Shown here piece after piece: positions 1-10,545 of a stretch of DNA of 64,000 nucleotides; the stretch's first letter is position 1, and the number at the start of each line of letters is the position of its first letter. Source of the stretch: Ustilago trichophora (lineage: Eukaryota; Basidiomycota; Ustilaginomycetes; Ustilaginales; Ustilaginaceae); contig OOIN01000024.1 of the NCBI GenBank assembly GCA_900323505.1, positions 186,001 through 250,000 of the forward strand, written 5' to 3'. The position numbers and the translations under genes were made by a program. The notes under the pieces are model-generated. The model made no database searches, was not told the DNA's origin, and saw nothing but the letters and a program-made list of their open reading frames with translations.

Positions 1-1
1 G

Positions 2-2221
2 CGCATCACAGCGGTGCACGAGACCATCGTCGGCCTCTTCGCCGGCATGTTTGTCGGCGTCTGTCTTCGCATCGGTCCCGGCGAGCAAGTTCAAAACATG
101 CTCAGCTTTAGCAACACCATCATGCTCAACGTCCTCCTCCCACCCATCATTCTCGCCTCGGGCTACGACCTTCGACAAGAGAACTTCTTCCGCAACTTTG
201 GCACCATCCTTATCTTTGCCTTTGCAGGCACGTTTATCAGTGCCATTGTTGTCGGTGTCATTGTCTACCTGTGGTCGCTTCTCCATCTCGAGTCAATCTC
301 GCTCACCTTGCTCGAATGTCTGATCTTCGGATCGACTCTCAGTGCTACGGATCCAGTGACAATTCTCGCCATCTTTAACACGTACAAGGTGGATCCAAAG
401 CTCTATTCGGTCATCTTTGGCGAGAGTATCCTCAACGATGCCGTATCGATCGTCATGTTCGACACGCTCTCCACGTTCCGCGGCAAGGAGATCTACGTCT
501 CTTCCATCTTCCACGGTATCGGGCTCTTCTTGGTCGTCTTTACACTCTCGATGATGCTCGGTGTCTGTTTCGGTCTGGGCTGCTCGCTCCTGCTCAAGCA
601 CTCGCGGCTCAGTTCGTATCCTCAGCTCGAAAGCTGTCTTGTGGCACTCATCGCCTACACGAGCTATTTTTTCAGTAACGGTGTCACCATGAGCGGCATC
701 GTTTCGCTCCTCTTCTGTGGTATCACACTCAAGCACTATGCGTACCACAATATGTCGAGACGCACCCAACGCACCACAAGGTACACCTTCCAGACGCTCG
801 CCAGTCTCTCGGAAAACTTTATCTTTATCTACCTCGGTCTCAGTCTTTTTACGCAGGAGATCTTGGTGTACAAGCCGCTCTTCATCATTGTCACTGTATT
901 TGCGGTTGTAGCGTCGCGATACTGTGCGGTCTTCCCCATCGCAAGTGTCGTCAACGCAGTCAAGCGCGCAAGGAACAATCGACGAGCACGAGCTACTGGA
1001 GGAGGTGGAGTTCCGAGAGGTGCGGTGGAGGAAGAGCTTCCTCGTCAATATCAGATCATGCTTTTCTGGGCCGGTCTGCGTGGAGCTGTCGGATTCGCGC
1101 TTTCAGCAGGTATCGAGGGTCAGAATGCGATTGCACTTCAAACAACGGTGCTGGTGACGGTGGTGTTGACCGTGATCGTATTCGGCGGAACCACGGCACA
1201 GATGTTGGAGATCTTGGGTATTCGAACAGGTGTCCAAGATGACGAAGGTGAATCGGACGACGAAGAGGATGAAGACGATGTAGTGCGACTGCGTGGCATG
1301 CAGAGACGGACTTACCTCGGGTCGGACAACTACCGCGATGCATCAGAGCGGGCAGGATTGACACGATCTGGCAACCGTTACGGTTCCGGTGGCAAAGGGG
1401 CCTACCGTGAGGCAAGCGAGACTTCGAGCCCTCGTGCATCGCTCAGTCACAGCGGCTCCGCCTATGCCCGTGGCAACGGTAGCAATGCCAGACTGGGCTC
1501 TATGCGAGGCGGATTCGCAGATGATCTGGATGAAGATGATGAAGTCTCGTCCTTCTCTTCCGAGATTCTGCCATCTCGATCTTCCACGCCTGGCCTGAGC
1601 TCGGGCCTGAACCCGCTCACGACAGGCGCCAGCATGAATAGATCCGACATCCCCGGCCTCTCGAGCGCACGCACACCCACATCCACGAATACCGCCAGCA
1701 ACAACAACAGCGCTGGCCTCCCCAGCCTAAGCGAGATTCGCAAAGCCATCACCGAAGCCTCTTCTGCCGACGGCACCACCTCTTCCCCCGCCAAGCAACT
1801 CCTCGATCGTGCCGGACTAGTCATGAAGGACGGACAATGGTTCCAAGCCATCGACCAGAAGTATCTCTTGCCGCTGTTCAGTAATTCCGTTGCCTCGCGC
1901 AAGCACGAGGAGAGGAAAACTGCCCGTTTAGCAGCACGTGATGCCGCGGCGGGCAGAAGCGAGCTCGATCTGTCACATCCTGACGTGAGCGCAAGTGGCA
2001 GCGGCGGTAGGAGAAACTTTTTCTCTGTTGAAGGGGATGGTGAAGCAGATCTGTATCCGGGGGAGAGAGATGCTGTGGTGGTGGATGAAGATGATGAGGA
2101 CGCGGGGACGCCAGTGTTTGATGCGACCAGCTTTGCCAGTGCGAGAAAGTCGACGAGCGGGGCGAACACGCCGACGAGGAGGACGTTTAGTCATGAGGGA
2201 GATGGTGGTTCTCGGTTGTAG
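2..2221 (+). CDS. NHX1: Endosomal Na+/H+ exchanger (Nhx1/NHE6-9 type), 5' end outside window
   Basis: Exchanges luminal protons for cytosolic Na+ or K+ across the late-endosome/prevacuolar membrane in family members. The reading frame is open from base 2 (R-I-T-A-V-H-E-T), so the GTG at 14 is internal and the N-terminus lies upstream. About ten hydrophobic segments fill the first 400 residues. Family landmarks are the inhibitor-site stretch LPPIILASGYDL near residue 45, ATDPVTILAIF near 115, the ion-site GESILNDAVSIVMF near 138, and RGAVGFALS near 360. A long acidic and Ser-rich cytosolic tail follows (residues 400-735), with a short conserved-looking block WFQAIDQKYLLPLF near 615, as in fungal Nhx1 tails. 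It ends in TAG. The family is certain; assignment to the endosomal branch rather than the plasma membrane branch is by motif resemblance. Confidence 0.9.
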   Translation, partial: RITAVHETIVGLFAGMFVGVCLRIGPGEQVQNMLSFSNTIMLNVLLPPIILASGYDLRQENFFRNFGTILIFAFAGTFISAIVVGVIVYLWSLLHLESISLTLLECLIFGSTLSATDPVTILAIFNTYKVDPKLYSVIFGESILNDAVSIVMFDTLSTFRGKEIYVSSIFHGIGLFLVVFTLSMMLGVCFGLGCSLLLKHSRLSSYPQLESCLVALIAYTSYFFSNGVTMSGIVSLLFCGITLKHYAYHNMSRRTQRTTRYTFQTLASLSENFIFIYLGLSLFTQEILVYKPLFIIVTVFAVVASRYCAVFPIASVVNAVKRARNNRRARATGGGGVPRGAVEEELPRQYQIMLFWAGLRGAVGFALSAGIEGQNAIALQTTVLVTVVLTVIVFGGTTAQMLEILGIRTGVQDDEGESDDEEDEDDVVRLRGMQRRTYLGSDNYRDASERAGLTRSGNRYGSGGKGAYREASETSSPRASLSHSGSAYARGNGSNARLGSMRGGFADDLDEDDEVSSFSSEILPSRSSTPGLSSGLNPLTTGASMNRSDIPGLSSARTPTSTNTASNNNSAGLPSLSEIRKAITEASSADGTTSSPAKQLLDRAGLVMKDGQWFQAIDQKYLLPLFSNSVASRKHEERKTARLAARDAAAGRSELDLSHPDVSASGSGGRRNFFSVEGDGEADLYPGERDAVVVDEDDEDAGTPVFDATSFASARKSTSGANTPTRRTFSHEGDGGSRL

Positions 2222-3337
2222 CGCAGTGCGGCTCTGACATGCAATGCATTTGTTTATCTGTGGTCCTGCTGTCGTTCAGAGCTGTGGTGTGTGGTGTTGG
2301 CCTCTATCGAGAAGGACGAAGCTCAGTGGAATTTTTCGAGTCAGGATGTAAGATCGGCGTCCTCTCGCTCAATAAATTGCAAAAAAAAAAAAAAAGATCG
2401 CACGTTGACGTCACTCCAGCCACACACCTCGTTGACCTACCCTTTTACACCGCTCTTTCTGCCGCCCTCCTCAGTCCTTCTGCTTCAAACCTCCGCATGA
2501 TCTCAAGAGAAGTCTATCGATTTTGTAGGTGGAGCGAGAGCTTCTCTGCTTCCCTTGATCTCGAGGGAAGGAACAGGTGAGAGCAAAGTGAAAGCGAATC
2601 CAAAGTCAGAAAGCGGTTAGGTAGGTTGCTGAGCACAGGCCAATACGAATTGAAATTCACTAAGCACACGTTTTTGAAAGGAGCAATTTCAGCCAAGAAG
2701 TTTGTATTCGATCACGAATGCGGACCGATGCCCTCTCACTCAGCTCTGACTACAACTAACTACTCGGGCACTTATCGGTATCAATCAATCTCGTCCATGT
2801 TCACCACCCTTTTCGCCAGACTTTTTCTTTTTCCTTCACCTTTTGAGCCAGTCTTCGCTGCTTATGACGAGAGTCTGATCAAGCATCGCTGTTACAGGAT
2901 AGGTGTTTGAAAAAAAAGTGTGTGGTATGGTGTGGTGGGACGGATGGGGAATAGTGTTTGCGTTAGAGTTAGCAGTCTTGTGTGTGTGTTGTTATCTTTG
3001 ATGTCGCATTTGGGGGGCGGATGGAAACGCGATTGTTTCTCCACTTTCTGAGATATTCGGCCGTCAGTGTCAGCTCCAAACAGCGTTTGTGCGCAGCAGC
3101 CAGTCAAGTCCGTCAATAGAAGAGCCATTCATCCTTTCTTATTTGCCTCTCCATCACCATTTCTTCCTCTTCTTCTTCCTCCTCCTCTTCTTCTTTTTTC
3201 ATCATTTCGACATCCAACCCATCTGCCCGTCTCCGCTGCAGATACGACCACACTACCCTCCCCTCTTCTCACTTACAAAGGAAGTACGCAACAACTACTC
3301 CGCGCACGCACTAGTCTTGTTTTTTCCCTTAGCCAAC
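2222..3337. other. Intergenic region, NHX1 to 6PGL
   Basis: No gene is supported here. It holds an A15 tract (2381-2395), a perfect palindromic CRE-type octamer TGACGTCA (2406-2413), and a pyrimidine-rich leader (about 3130-3330) just ahead of the phosphogluconolactonase ATG. The leader is open in frame with that gene, but it encodes a homopolymer-like F/L/P stretch and is probably untranslated. Confidence 0.5.
2381..2413. promoter_or_regulatory. Poly(dA) tract plus palindromic CRE-like octamer
   Basis: Fifteen A residues (2381-2395) are followed 10 bases later by TGACGTCA (2406-2413), the full ATF/CREB-type palindrome. It lies about 925 bases before the downstream ATG, so it could serve that promoter or be chance; one palindromic 8-mer per 64 kb is about the random expectation. 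Confidence 0.25.
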
Positions 3338-4147
3338 ATGCCGCCCGTCGACGCCAAAGCCCCAAGCCAAACCCCGGCGGACCCCATCCTCTTCTCTTTC
3401 GAATCATCGGACGAGCTCTCCCGCAACCTTGCCGACTTTGTCATCAAAGCTCAGAATGATGCCATCTCCCGAAGAAACAAATTCACCCTTGCCACCTCGG
3501 GCGGTTCCCTGCCCAAGATGTTGGCCAAATACCTTGTCAACAGGGACGACAATGCATTGCGGTGGGACAAGTGGGAAGTCTTTTTCTGTGATGAGCGATT
3601 GGTTCCTCTGGATCATGAGGATTCCAACTACTACTTGTGTCATCAAGAGTTCTTCTCCAAGGTTCCTGAGTTGAAGAGGAGTCAGATTCACACGATCGAC
3701 GAAAGCTTGCTCAACGATCCCGAGGAGCTGTCGGACGCATACGAAAAGCAGCTGGTTCAGGCATTTGCTGGAAAGGAGGCGGTCAGGAACCCCGTATTCG
3801 ACCTGATCCTGTTGGGTATGGGCCCAGATGGTCACACATGCTCCCTCTTCCCCGGTCACGAATTGCTCACGGAACAGGACCGATGGGTCGCCCCCATCGA
3901 GGACAGCCCAAAACCTCCCGCAAAGAGGATCACCTTCACCTACCCCGTCTTGAACCACGCTCACCGCCTCGCATTCGTTCTCGCCGGCGAAGGCAAACAG
4001 GAGATGCTCAGCAAGGTCCTAGACCACCCAGAGTTGGGTCTGCCCGCAAGCAGAGTTCGTCCAAGCCCACCAGGTGACATTTACTTTTTCACCGATAATG
4101 CTGCCAGCAAGACGACCGAGTATGCTAGGTCCGACTTTAAGCTCTAG
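3338..4147 (+). CDS. 6-phosphogluconolactonase
   Basis: Hydrolyses 6-phosphogluconolactone in the second step of the oxidative pentose phosphate pathway, in the cytosol (SOL3/SOL4 family). The product is 269 residues, close to the family norm. I chose the ATG at 3338 (context CCAACATGCC) because the 83 in-frame codons upstream are low complexity and conserved blocks begin about 30 residues after it. Visible blocks are [13 protein letters not shown] (sugar-phosphate loop, residue 45), [17 protein letters not shown] (75), [20 protein letters not shown] (155) and [21 protein letters not shown] (195). No intron is needed. It is convergent with the Rab-like gene, with 283 bases between the stops containing a short CT repeat near 4280. 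Confidence 0.93.
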   Translation: MPPVDAKAPSQTPADPILFSFESSDELSRNLADFVIKAQNDAISRRNKFTLATSGGSLPKMLAKYLVNRDDNALRWDKWEVFFCDERLVPLDHEDSNYYLCHQEFFSKVPELKRSQIHTIDESLLNDPEELSDAYEKQLVQAFAGKEAVRNPVFDLILLGMGPDGHTCSLFPGHELLTEQDRWVAPIEDSPKPPAKRITFTYPVLNHAHRLAFVLAGEGKQEMLSKVLDHPELGLPASRVRPSPPGDIYFFTDNAASKTTEYARSDFKL

Positions 4148-4430
4148 GCTCCCACCGCACAAACGCACACAAGGATCCAATGATGATGACATTGACAGGA
4201 GGTTGATGCAATAAGGCACCCAAACGGCGATGACGGTGCTTCCCATGTATGTAATTATGCTCTCTCAAGGCAAATGTGTATCTCTCTCTCTCTCTCCCGA
4301 AAGATTGCTCAGAAAAGCTTGAGTGACAGATGCGAACAAGAAAAAGTGCGAGTGTTTGAAAAGAAGCAACCAATACCAGCGTCCATACAAAATCCAGCGC
4401 TGTGCTGTGCTGTGCTCTGCTTTGGAAACG

Positions 4431-6647
4431 CTAGCAACATCCACCGAACCAAGCGTTTATATCAGGATTCTTGCCACTAGCCAATCTGATTGTCCTGGTG
4501 ATGATCTCATTTTGTGTGCTTTCTCTGTCTTGTCTCTGTTGGTCTGTTTCTGGTGGAGCCTGTAGTGAGGCTAAGTAGGACTGTGAAGTGACGACACGGT
4601 GTAGGATGTGTGCGAACATTCTATCGATATTGTGACCTGTTTTTGCTGAGGTGTAAAAGAGGGTGAATCCTGATTCTAACTCTGTCTCATTTTCTGCTGT
4701 GATAGCAAGAGGAGGTGGGATGGGATCGATAGGTAGTGAGATTGTGGATGGGGTTTGTGGAGCAGGTGGAGATTCCAAGGGAGGTGATTGGTGGAAGAGG
4801 TCATTTATGCTCTTTGGTGCGCGCAGCATCGGATTGTTGCTGTTGGATCGTAAGTTGGTATTGGGACGATTAGGTTTGAGAGTTGCTACCGAGAGTTGGG
4901 AGGATGAAGCTATGCTAGCTTTATGTTTCAACTTGGCTGAGCTGTGTTGTTCTCCTCCGAACGAGTCAATTTTGAGACTGGAAGACGTAGACTGATTTCG
5001 CCCATGACCGTGCTTGATACTGCCATCATCCCTGGCCCCATTTGAGCTGGAAGGAATCCCAAGCGTAGTCCTCGGAGTCGGAGAGACGCTGAAAAAAGTA
5101 CTACTCCTCGGCGTATGATAGACACTAGGAGCATTGAGACTCATGGTGGAATCTACCCTCTGTCTGTCCTTCATGCTCACCCCTCCACCGGCACCACCTC
5201 CTGTTGCTGCGGTTCTGACGCTTCGAGGCGGCGTTTCTTGCTGCATCTTGGACGTCGATGATGATGAGGAGGGAAAGGCAAATCGGTTCTTGGTACCATT
5301 AGGATCTGCATCGGAAGCGTCGGAGAGCTCTTGGTCGCTGATCTGGAAGACTTCGATGCTCTTGATAGACTGCCGTTTCGTGTGGCCTCTGCGGTTGGGT
5401 CTCGAAGACGAGGACGCTTTGGATTTGGATCGATTCATCCAACTGGATAAGAATCCGCCCCCGGTACCAGTGGTGATGGCGGTGAGGGCGGATTTGGATT
5501 CATCCGCTTTGGGCGTGATCTCGGTGGATGGTGGAGATGCACTGAGGGGAAGATTGGACATGGTGTTGAAAGGGGTCGTGTAGAGGGTGTTCATAGTACC
5601 TCCTTTGGCACCTTTGGGTTGAGGTTCGTCTGCATCGCTGCAAGATTCGGCTTGTTTGGCGGCTGCAGCTGCTATGGAGGAGAGAGACTTGCGGGAGAGT
5701 CTGTAGTTTGATGTTGATGATTTCTTCTTCGAGGGGGAAACTATGTTGCCGTTGAGGAAATTGCTTCTTGAGCTCGGTGTCGTCGACCCGTTGGCCTTGC
5801 CACTTGCAGAGCGACTAGGAGTACTTTCACCCTGCTCTGTCTCGCCAGCATTAGGATCAGGTCTCGACAGCACCTCGGCCGGATTCGCCGGTTCATCATC
5901 CCCACTTGGCCTCACCCCTTCGTCTCCTGTATCCAGCCCCCAATCTACCTCACCTTTCTCCTTCTTCACCAAACTATTCAACGCCTCTCTCACCTTCTCC
6001 CTTTCTCCATCCCCCCTTTGTTGCAACAAATCGCTCTTATTCGCCGCACAAATCCAACAAAACCTCCTCCTCTCCGCCTCTCCCTCCGGTCCCGGAGCCT
6101 TGGCCATAAATGCTTGATACCATCCTTTGACCCTCTCGAGCTGCTCCTCTACATTATTGTGTTTACTCGCATCAAAGGCAATAATGACCGCATCGGCACC
6201 TCGGTAGAACGCACTTCCCAAACTTTGAAATCTCTCCTGTCCCGCTGTATCCCATATCTGCAGTATCGCTTTCTCACCCTCGGGGTTGAGAGGGTCGATG
6301 GGGAGTGTTTTGGTGATGAAATCTGCTCCGATGGTGGCACGGTAAGACGGGAAAAAGGTGTTTGTGAGGAATCTGTTGCGGATCGATGTTTTGCCGCAAC
6401 CGCCGTCGCCGATAAGGACTACTTTTATTGCGCGTTTGGGTGCGATAGGGTGTAGAGATGTGCCCGAGGACGAGATGGAGGCAAGGGTGCGGATGGATCC
6501 CATGGCAGCTACGGCCGAGGATTGGAGGGTTGATGCGACATCCCCGCCTGAACGGAGTCGTTGGAGGGTTGGTGGTGCAGGTGCAGGTTTGCGGCAGGGT
6601 GTGGTGGTGGAAGGGCCATCTTGGCGAGTATCTATTTTGGTGGGCAT
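4431..6647 (-). CDS. Rab7-like small GTPase with a ~450-residue insertion
   Basis: 738 residues against about 205 for a normal Rab. After a 70-residue Ser-rich N-terminal arm comes a clean Rab half-domain: P-loop GDGGCGKT (80-87), switch I with SYRATIGADFITK (101-113), and WDTAGQERFQSLGSAFYRGAD (132-152), which is the Rab7 version of switch II. NKSD (203-206) is the guanine-specificity motif. The frame then continues through roughly 450 disordered residues (Ser, Thr, Pro, Lys, poly-Asn rich) before the last G motif TSAK (666-669), a helix, and a C-terminal GGCC (735-738) for double geranylgeranylation. The insertion therefore sits between G4 and G5, where Rab7 has about 30 residues. No splice pair that removes it cleanly is obvious and the frame stays open throughout. 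It is probably membrane-attached at late endosome or vacuole; function is inferred from Rab7 kinship only. Confidence 0.85.
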   Translation of the reverse strand: MPTKIDTRQDGPSTTTPCRKPAPAPPTLQRLRSGGDVASTLQSSAVAAMGSIRTLASISSSGTSLHPIAPKRAIKVVLIGDGGCGKTSIRNRFLTNTFFPSYRATIGADFITKTLPIDPLNPEGEKAILQIWDTAGQERFQSLGSAFYRGADAVIIAFDASKHNNVEEQLERVKGWYQAFMAKAPGPEGEAERRRFCWICAANKSDLLQQRGDGEREKVREALNSLVKKEKGEVDWGLDTGDEGVRPSGDDEPANPAEVLSRPDPNAGETEQGESTPSRSASGKANGSTTPSSRSNFLNGNIVSPSKKKSSTSNYRLSRKSLSSIAAAAAKQAESCSDADEPQPKGAKGGTMNTLYTTPFNTMSNLPLSASPPSTEITPKADESKSALTAITTGTGGGFLSSWMNRSKSKASSSSRPNRRGHTKRQSIKSIEVFQISDQELSDASDADPNGTKNRFAFPSSSSSTSKMQQETPPRSVRTAATGGGAGGGVSMKDRQRVDSTMSLNAPSVYHTPRSSTFFSVSPTPRTTLGIPSSSNGARDDGSIKHGHGRNQSTSSSLKIDSFGGEQHSSAKLKHKASIASSSQLSVATLKPNRPNTNLRSNSNNPMLRAPKSINDLFHQSPPLESPPAPQTPSTISLPIDPIPPPLAITAENETELESGFTLFYTSAKTGHNIDRMFAHILHRVVTSQSYLASLQAPPETDQQRQDRESTQNEIITRTIRLASGKNPDINAWFGGCC

Positions 6648-7252
6648 GTCTTCGATCCGATCTATCTAGGTACAGCCATAGACTGCGCGGAAGGGCGAGA
6701 CCACAGGATTGTTGGTAGAGGGGAACAAATGTGATTCGTACAACGTCGAGCCGTGTGTTTGATTCTACCGGGGAAACCTTCTTATTCGAAGCGTAGGTGG
6801 TGTGGGCGCTTCTAACACCAAATGGTCAAGTCCAAAGCATGACTTGTCGAGGAACCCTTTTCTATGATTTCGAATGTTGCAGTTGCTAAGTGTGATTGAG
6901 TTGGTGGTGAGTGAGGAGCATGAAGACTAGTAATCCAGTTGGTGCGACATGCAAGACACTCTGGTGTCTGTCGCTCGCGTGTGCTGCCGAGTCGAGTGGA
7001 GGAGCGCAATCCGAAAGCGTCCAGCGCTGCAGTGCCAAGCCCAAGCGCCCAAAATCAAGCACAGAGCCGCACTTTATTCAAAGATCAGCCAAATACGCGA
7101 CGAAGCACGCGACCTTGTTTCCCTCCCAACTCACTTCCACACCTTCTCTGTTCTCACTTGAACAGCACAGACGACCAGCACAAGCTATGCAAGCATAATC
7201 TCACCAAAAGAGTGATATTCCAACAGATACCCCTGAACAATATGCAAGATGT

Positions 7253-7327
<75 letters not shown>

Positions 7328-7527
7328 GACAGTGCGAATAAACGAATGTGTGTGTAAGAAGATGCAAAAAGTGTGCGTGCAAAAGCTCTTGTAGCCTGCC
7401 GCTGGTAAATGAGCGTTAAACGATGAACGAGTGTAGGTGTAGAGCTGGGCCCGAGGCTGGAAAGAGTGTAAGAGTGGGGGAATGTCTGCGGTGAGGCAGA
7501 GATGCTTATTTTGGATTTGATGAGAGA
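6648..7527. other. Intergenic region with long GA microsatellite
   Basis: It lies between the start of the Rab-like gene and the stop of the PI4P 5-kinase, so it carries the promoter of the first and the 3' flank of the second. No gene is supported; the reading frames here (6911-7394) are short and pass through the simple repeat. Confidence 0.5.
7255..7325. repeat. (GA)n microsatellite
   Basis: 71 bases of uninterrupted GA (35.5 units), the longest dinucleotide run in the window. It lies about 200 bases past the stop of the PI4P 5-kinase on the minus strand. Confidence 0.99.
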
Positions 7528-10500
7528 CTACTGCTGCTTGTTGGCGACTTTGGCGGCTTGGGCGTCCTTGTCTTCAAGCCTCGACTTGGAGGCATCCTTG
7601 TCGGTAAAGCCCCACATCTTCGGACGACGGCTCTTGTCTCCGCCCGTAATGACACTGCAAAGGAAGTCAAAAAATCGCTGACCGTACTCCTTGGGAGGCA
7701 CCGAGCTGATCATGTGTCGGTTCTGCGTCAGACCCTTCCAGATGGTCTCGCCGCGCTTGATGGACGTGTAGGGCGTAAAGAGGTCAATGACACCGAGGTA
7801 GTAGATCATATTAGTCGGCTGGTTGTGCTCATCTGTCGAGCGGAATCCTCCTTCGTCCTGGTAAAAGAGGAAGTGGCGACGTTCGCTCACATCGCGATCG
7901 GGCAACTTGGTCACCTGCTGTGAGTTGAGCGCTTTGGGGTCGGATCGTCGTACAGCCTGTCGCAATGCAGAGGCATCCTGCTCGCTGCCCGATCCTGCAC
8001 CGGGACGTTTGACCTGCGTAGGCTGACGCTTGAGTTCCTTCTCGGGCTGGAAGACGCGCAGATTGTCCTGGCGCAGGTTATCCTTGTTACCTCGGCGCAT
8101 GTCGTGCAATCCAATCAGAAGCGAGTAGTCCATAATGTTGAGTCGCTGCAGCAGCGCTACGTCGCTACGCAGCTGTGCCTCGAACAGCGCTCGCTTTTCG
8201 GGACCCAACTCAATCTCGCGCCCGCGCTTGAGCCAGTTGAGGTCCTTTAGCACAGCACCCGACTTGGTGGCCGCCTTTTCTTCAGGGTATTCACGACCGA
8301 TCGACGAGCCCTTGAGATCATACGTCTCGTGAATGTCGCGATGCGGTGGGAAAAGATTGTTCATGATCACAAAGTGGATCTTGCGACCATGGGGCAGCTT
8401 GACACGATGCAAGCCATAGAAGCGGCTGAGCAAAGTGTGCGGGTTGGCCTTGACGTGCTCATGATAATCCTTGAGAATGCGCAACAGGAACTTGTGCTCC
8501 GAGTGTCGGATGGTCTTGATGATGAATCGGTAGTCGCGGGAAAAGTAGAAGAACGATCCACTCTTACCTGGCGAGCCCAGCTCGCTGAGAATGTATTTTG
8601 AGGTCAACGACAACAAGTAGTCGGCAGCATCAAGATGAAAGTGCTCGCGCAGCTCGCGGAAGACCCAGGGAGCGTAATCCTTGAACTTGAAATCGTACTT
8701 GGCTGTAGGCGTCAACTCTCGTCCGATGATATCAAAAGTGAACTTGTGCTTGGCGGTAAAGTCGGCGTCGCATAGAGGACGCTTCATCTTGGCCTGACAT
8801 CTCGAAACACCGATGCGAATGCCGGTAAGCATGTTGTACATGAGCACGTAGTTGGCATGACCTTCGCCGATGAGGTTGCCGACCAGCACCTTGGGCTCAG
8901 CGTCCTCATCGCGTTCGCGGTCGCGGTCGCGGTCGCGATCGCTGCGCTCCTTGTCTTTGGGGTTGACATTCAGCCAATCACGGCCCGTCTTGGAGCGGGT
9001 CAGAACACCGACGACGCCGCTGGATTCGCCGTCCCTGTCGCCATTTGAACCTTCGGCTGCCGCATCGCGCGCCTTTTGCTCCTTGTAGCGACGGTCTCTG
9101 CGCAGCTGCTCTGCGTGCTTGGCAGCCTCTTCGTCGAAAGCGGCATCGCCAGTACGAAGAGCGTGCGAGGGGCCATCTGCGGTGGTGGGCGAGTTGAGCG
9201 AGTCAGATAGCCAAGGTTGTCCTGCCGAATGCGAGTTGGGGTCGCGATCACGACTGGACCGACGCACGGACTGAGCCAGGCTGGTACCAGACAGGGAACG
9301 TCGTCCTTGCAACGAAGAGCCTGTGGTGTTGCGGCGAGCCATGGGCTGACGCGGGGGAGCGCCGTTGAGTGGACCTGCTGCTTCGCCCTGAGGGTAAGCA
9401 CCTCCGGCCAGATACGATGGACCTGCTTCGGCGCCTTGCTGAGGATCGTGATAGTAAGGCGACGCATCGTGAGTCAATCGAATGGCGGGTGCAGCACCGT
9501 TGACTCCGTTTGCCAGATGAGAGGACGCAGAGCCATAAGAAGCGAAGCGGCGCTGCATGATGGAGGCGTCATCATCCTCGCCGTCAGAAAGGCCTCCATG
9601 AGAGGAAGCAGTTCGGTAAGCGGTGCTGGCAGTAGATGCGTTGGAAGCGTTGCGGCGCTCCTTTTGCTTGAATGGTGGACGGTCAACGCTGATGCTGGGC
9701 TGTGGATGCTGCTGCGACGAAGCTGCGTCAACGCCGTCCATAGGAGCAGGCTCATCTACGAGAGCCGGTGAGATCGGGCCTTTGGAAAGTGCAGAAGGAC
9801 CGCCGAGGATATGAGTCGAGTCGGCAGTGTAAGCGCGGCGAGCAACTGGTGCTTTGGTCTGGAGTGGAGCAGCAGCGCCGGATTCGGTCCGCTCTTCGGT
9901 AGAATACGAGGGAGAGGTGGCGTTGCCGGGATAAGGAGGAACGTGAGAAGATCCGTTGGTGACGGTGCTCATGAGGCCATTGCGAGAGTCATGACCCGCA
10001 ATGTAGTCGGCTTCGAGAGGGGGCGAGGGTGGAAGCTCGCTGAGAAAGGGATGGTGCCGTGTTGGTGCGGTGAAGCTGGACTGCGACTTGAGCGCTGCAT
10101 CCTGACGGGCGATTGAGCCGCCAGCTGAGGACGTATCAGTACCGTTGAGGGTAGCAGCATTCTGTTGACGGGTGCGACCTTGACCCAGCTCGTGGACGTC
10201 GGGGAGAGGTCTGTCGATGTTGGCAGATGTATCGACGATGGCGGGCTGTTGTGGCACATGCTGGCTGCCATGAGCACGCTTGCTTACGAGCTGAGGTAGT
10301 CGAAGGATGCGATGGCCGGCGGAAGTAGTGGAAGTGAGTCCATTGACGCCAGTAAAGGCAGGGTCGTTGGCATTGCTAGGCGTAACAGAGCGAGAGACAA
10401 CGGGCGAAGCATAGGGGGCGGATCGGGAGATGGTAATGTCGTAGACTTCTCCAGTGCTGTCGTTGACACGGATCTGCTGCTCCTCACGCTCGAGGGCTAA

Positions 10501-10545
10501 TCGAATCGAGTTGAGCGTTTCTGCTTCAGAGGAGTGTATCAACAT
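7528..10545 (-). CDS. MSS4: Phosphatidylinositol-4-phosphate 5-kinase (Mss4/Its3 type)
   Basis: Makes PI(4,5)P2 at the plasma membrane, upstream of actin organisation, Rho1 signalling and endocytosis in fungi. 1005 residues: the first half is disordered, rich in Ser/Pro/Gln, and the PIPK catalytic domain covers about 520-975. Recognisable elements are VLVGNLIGEGHANYVLMYNM (start of domain), the lysine strand RFIIKTIRHSEHKFLLRIL, VIMNNLFP (hinge), HETYDLKGSSIGRE (catalytic DLKGS), MDYSLLIGLHD (Mg-binding MDYSLL) and YYLGVIDLFTPYTSIKRGETIWKGL (split here for length; activation segment of the type I class). The DRDRDRER stretch just before the domain is a simple-sequence expansion. The ATG at 10545 is the first in frame; an upstream intron joining an earlier exon cannot be excluded. 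Confidence 0.95.
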   Translation of the reverse strand: MLIHSSEAETLNSIRLALEREEQQIRVNDSTGEVYDITISRSAPYASPVVSRSVTPSNANDPAFTGVNGLTSTTSAGHRILRLPQLVSKRAHGSQHVPQQPAIVDTSANIDRPLPDVHELGQGRTRQQNAATLNGTDTSSAGGSIARQDAALKSQSSFTAPTRHHPFLSELPPSPPLEADYIAGHDSRNGLMSTVTNGSSHVPPYPGNATSPSYSTEERTESGAAAPLQTKAPVARRAYTADSTHILGGPSALSKGPISPALVDEPAPMDGVDAASSQQHPQPSISVDRPPFKQKERRNASNASTASTAYRTASSHGGLSDGEDDDASIMQRRFASYGSASSHLANGVNGAAPAIRLTHDASPYYHDPQQGAEAGPSYLAGGAYPQGEAAGPLNGAPPRQPMARRNTTGSSLQGRRSLSGTSLAQSVRRSSRDRDPNSHSAGQPWLSDSLNSPTTADGPSHALRTGDAAFDEEAAKHAEQLRRDRRYKEQKARDAAAEGSNGDRDGESSGVVGVLTRSKTGRDWLNVNPKDKERSDRDRDRDRERDEDAEPKVLVGNLIGEGHANYVLMYNMLTGIRIGVSRCQAKMKRPLCDADFTAKHKFTFDIIGRELTPTAKYDFKFKDYAPWVFRELREHFHLDAADYLLSLTSKYILSELGSPGKSGSFFYFSRDYRFIIKTIRHSEHKFLLRILKDYHEHVKANPHTLLSRFYGLHRVKLPHGRKIHFVIMNNLFPPHRDIHETYDLKGSSIGREYPEEKAATKSGAVLKDLNWLKRGREIELGPEKRALFEAQLRSDVALLQRLNIMDYSLLIGLHDMRRGNKDNLRQDNLRVFQPEKELKRQPTQVKRPGAGSGSEQDASALRQAVRRSDPKALNSQQVTKLPDRDVSERRHFLFYQDEGGFRSTDEHNQPTNMIYYLGVIDLFTPYTSIKRGETIWKGLTQNRHMISSVPPKEYGQRFFDFLCSVITGGDKSRRPKMWGFTDKDASKSRLEDKDAQAAKVANKQQ

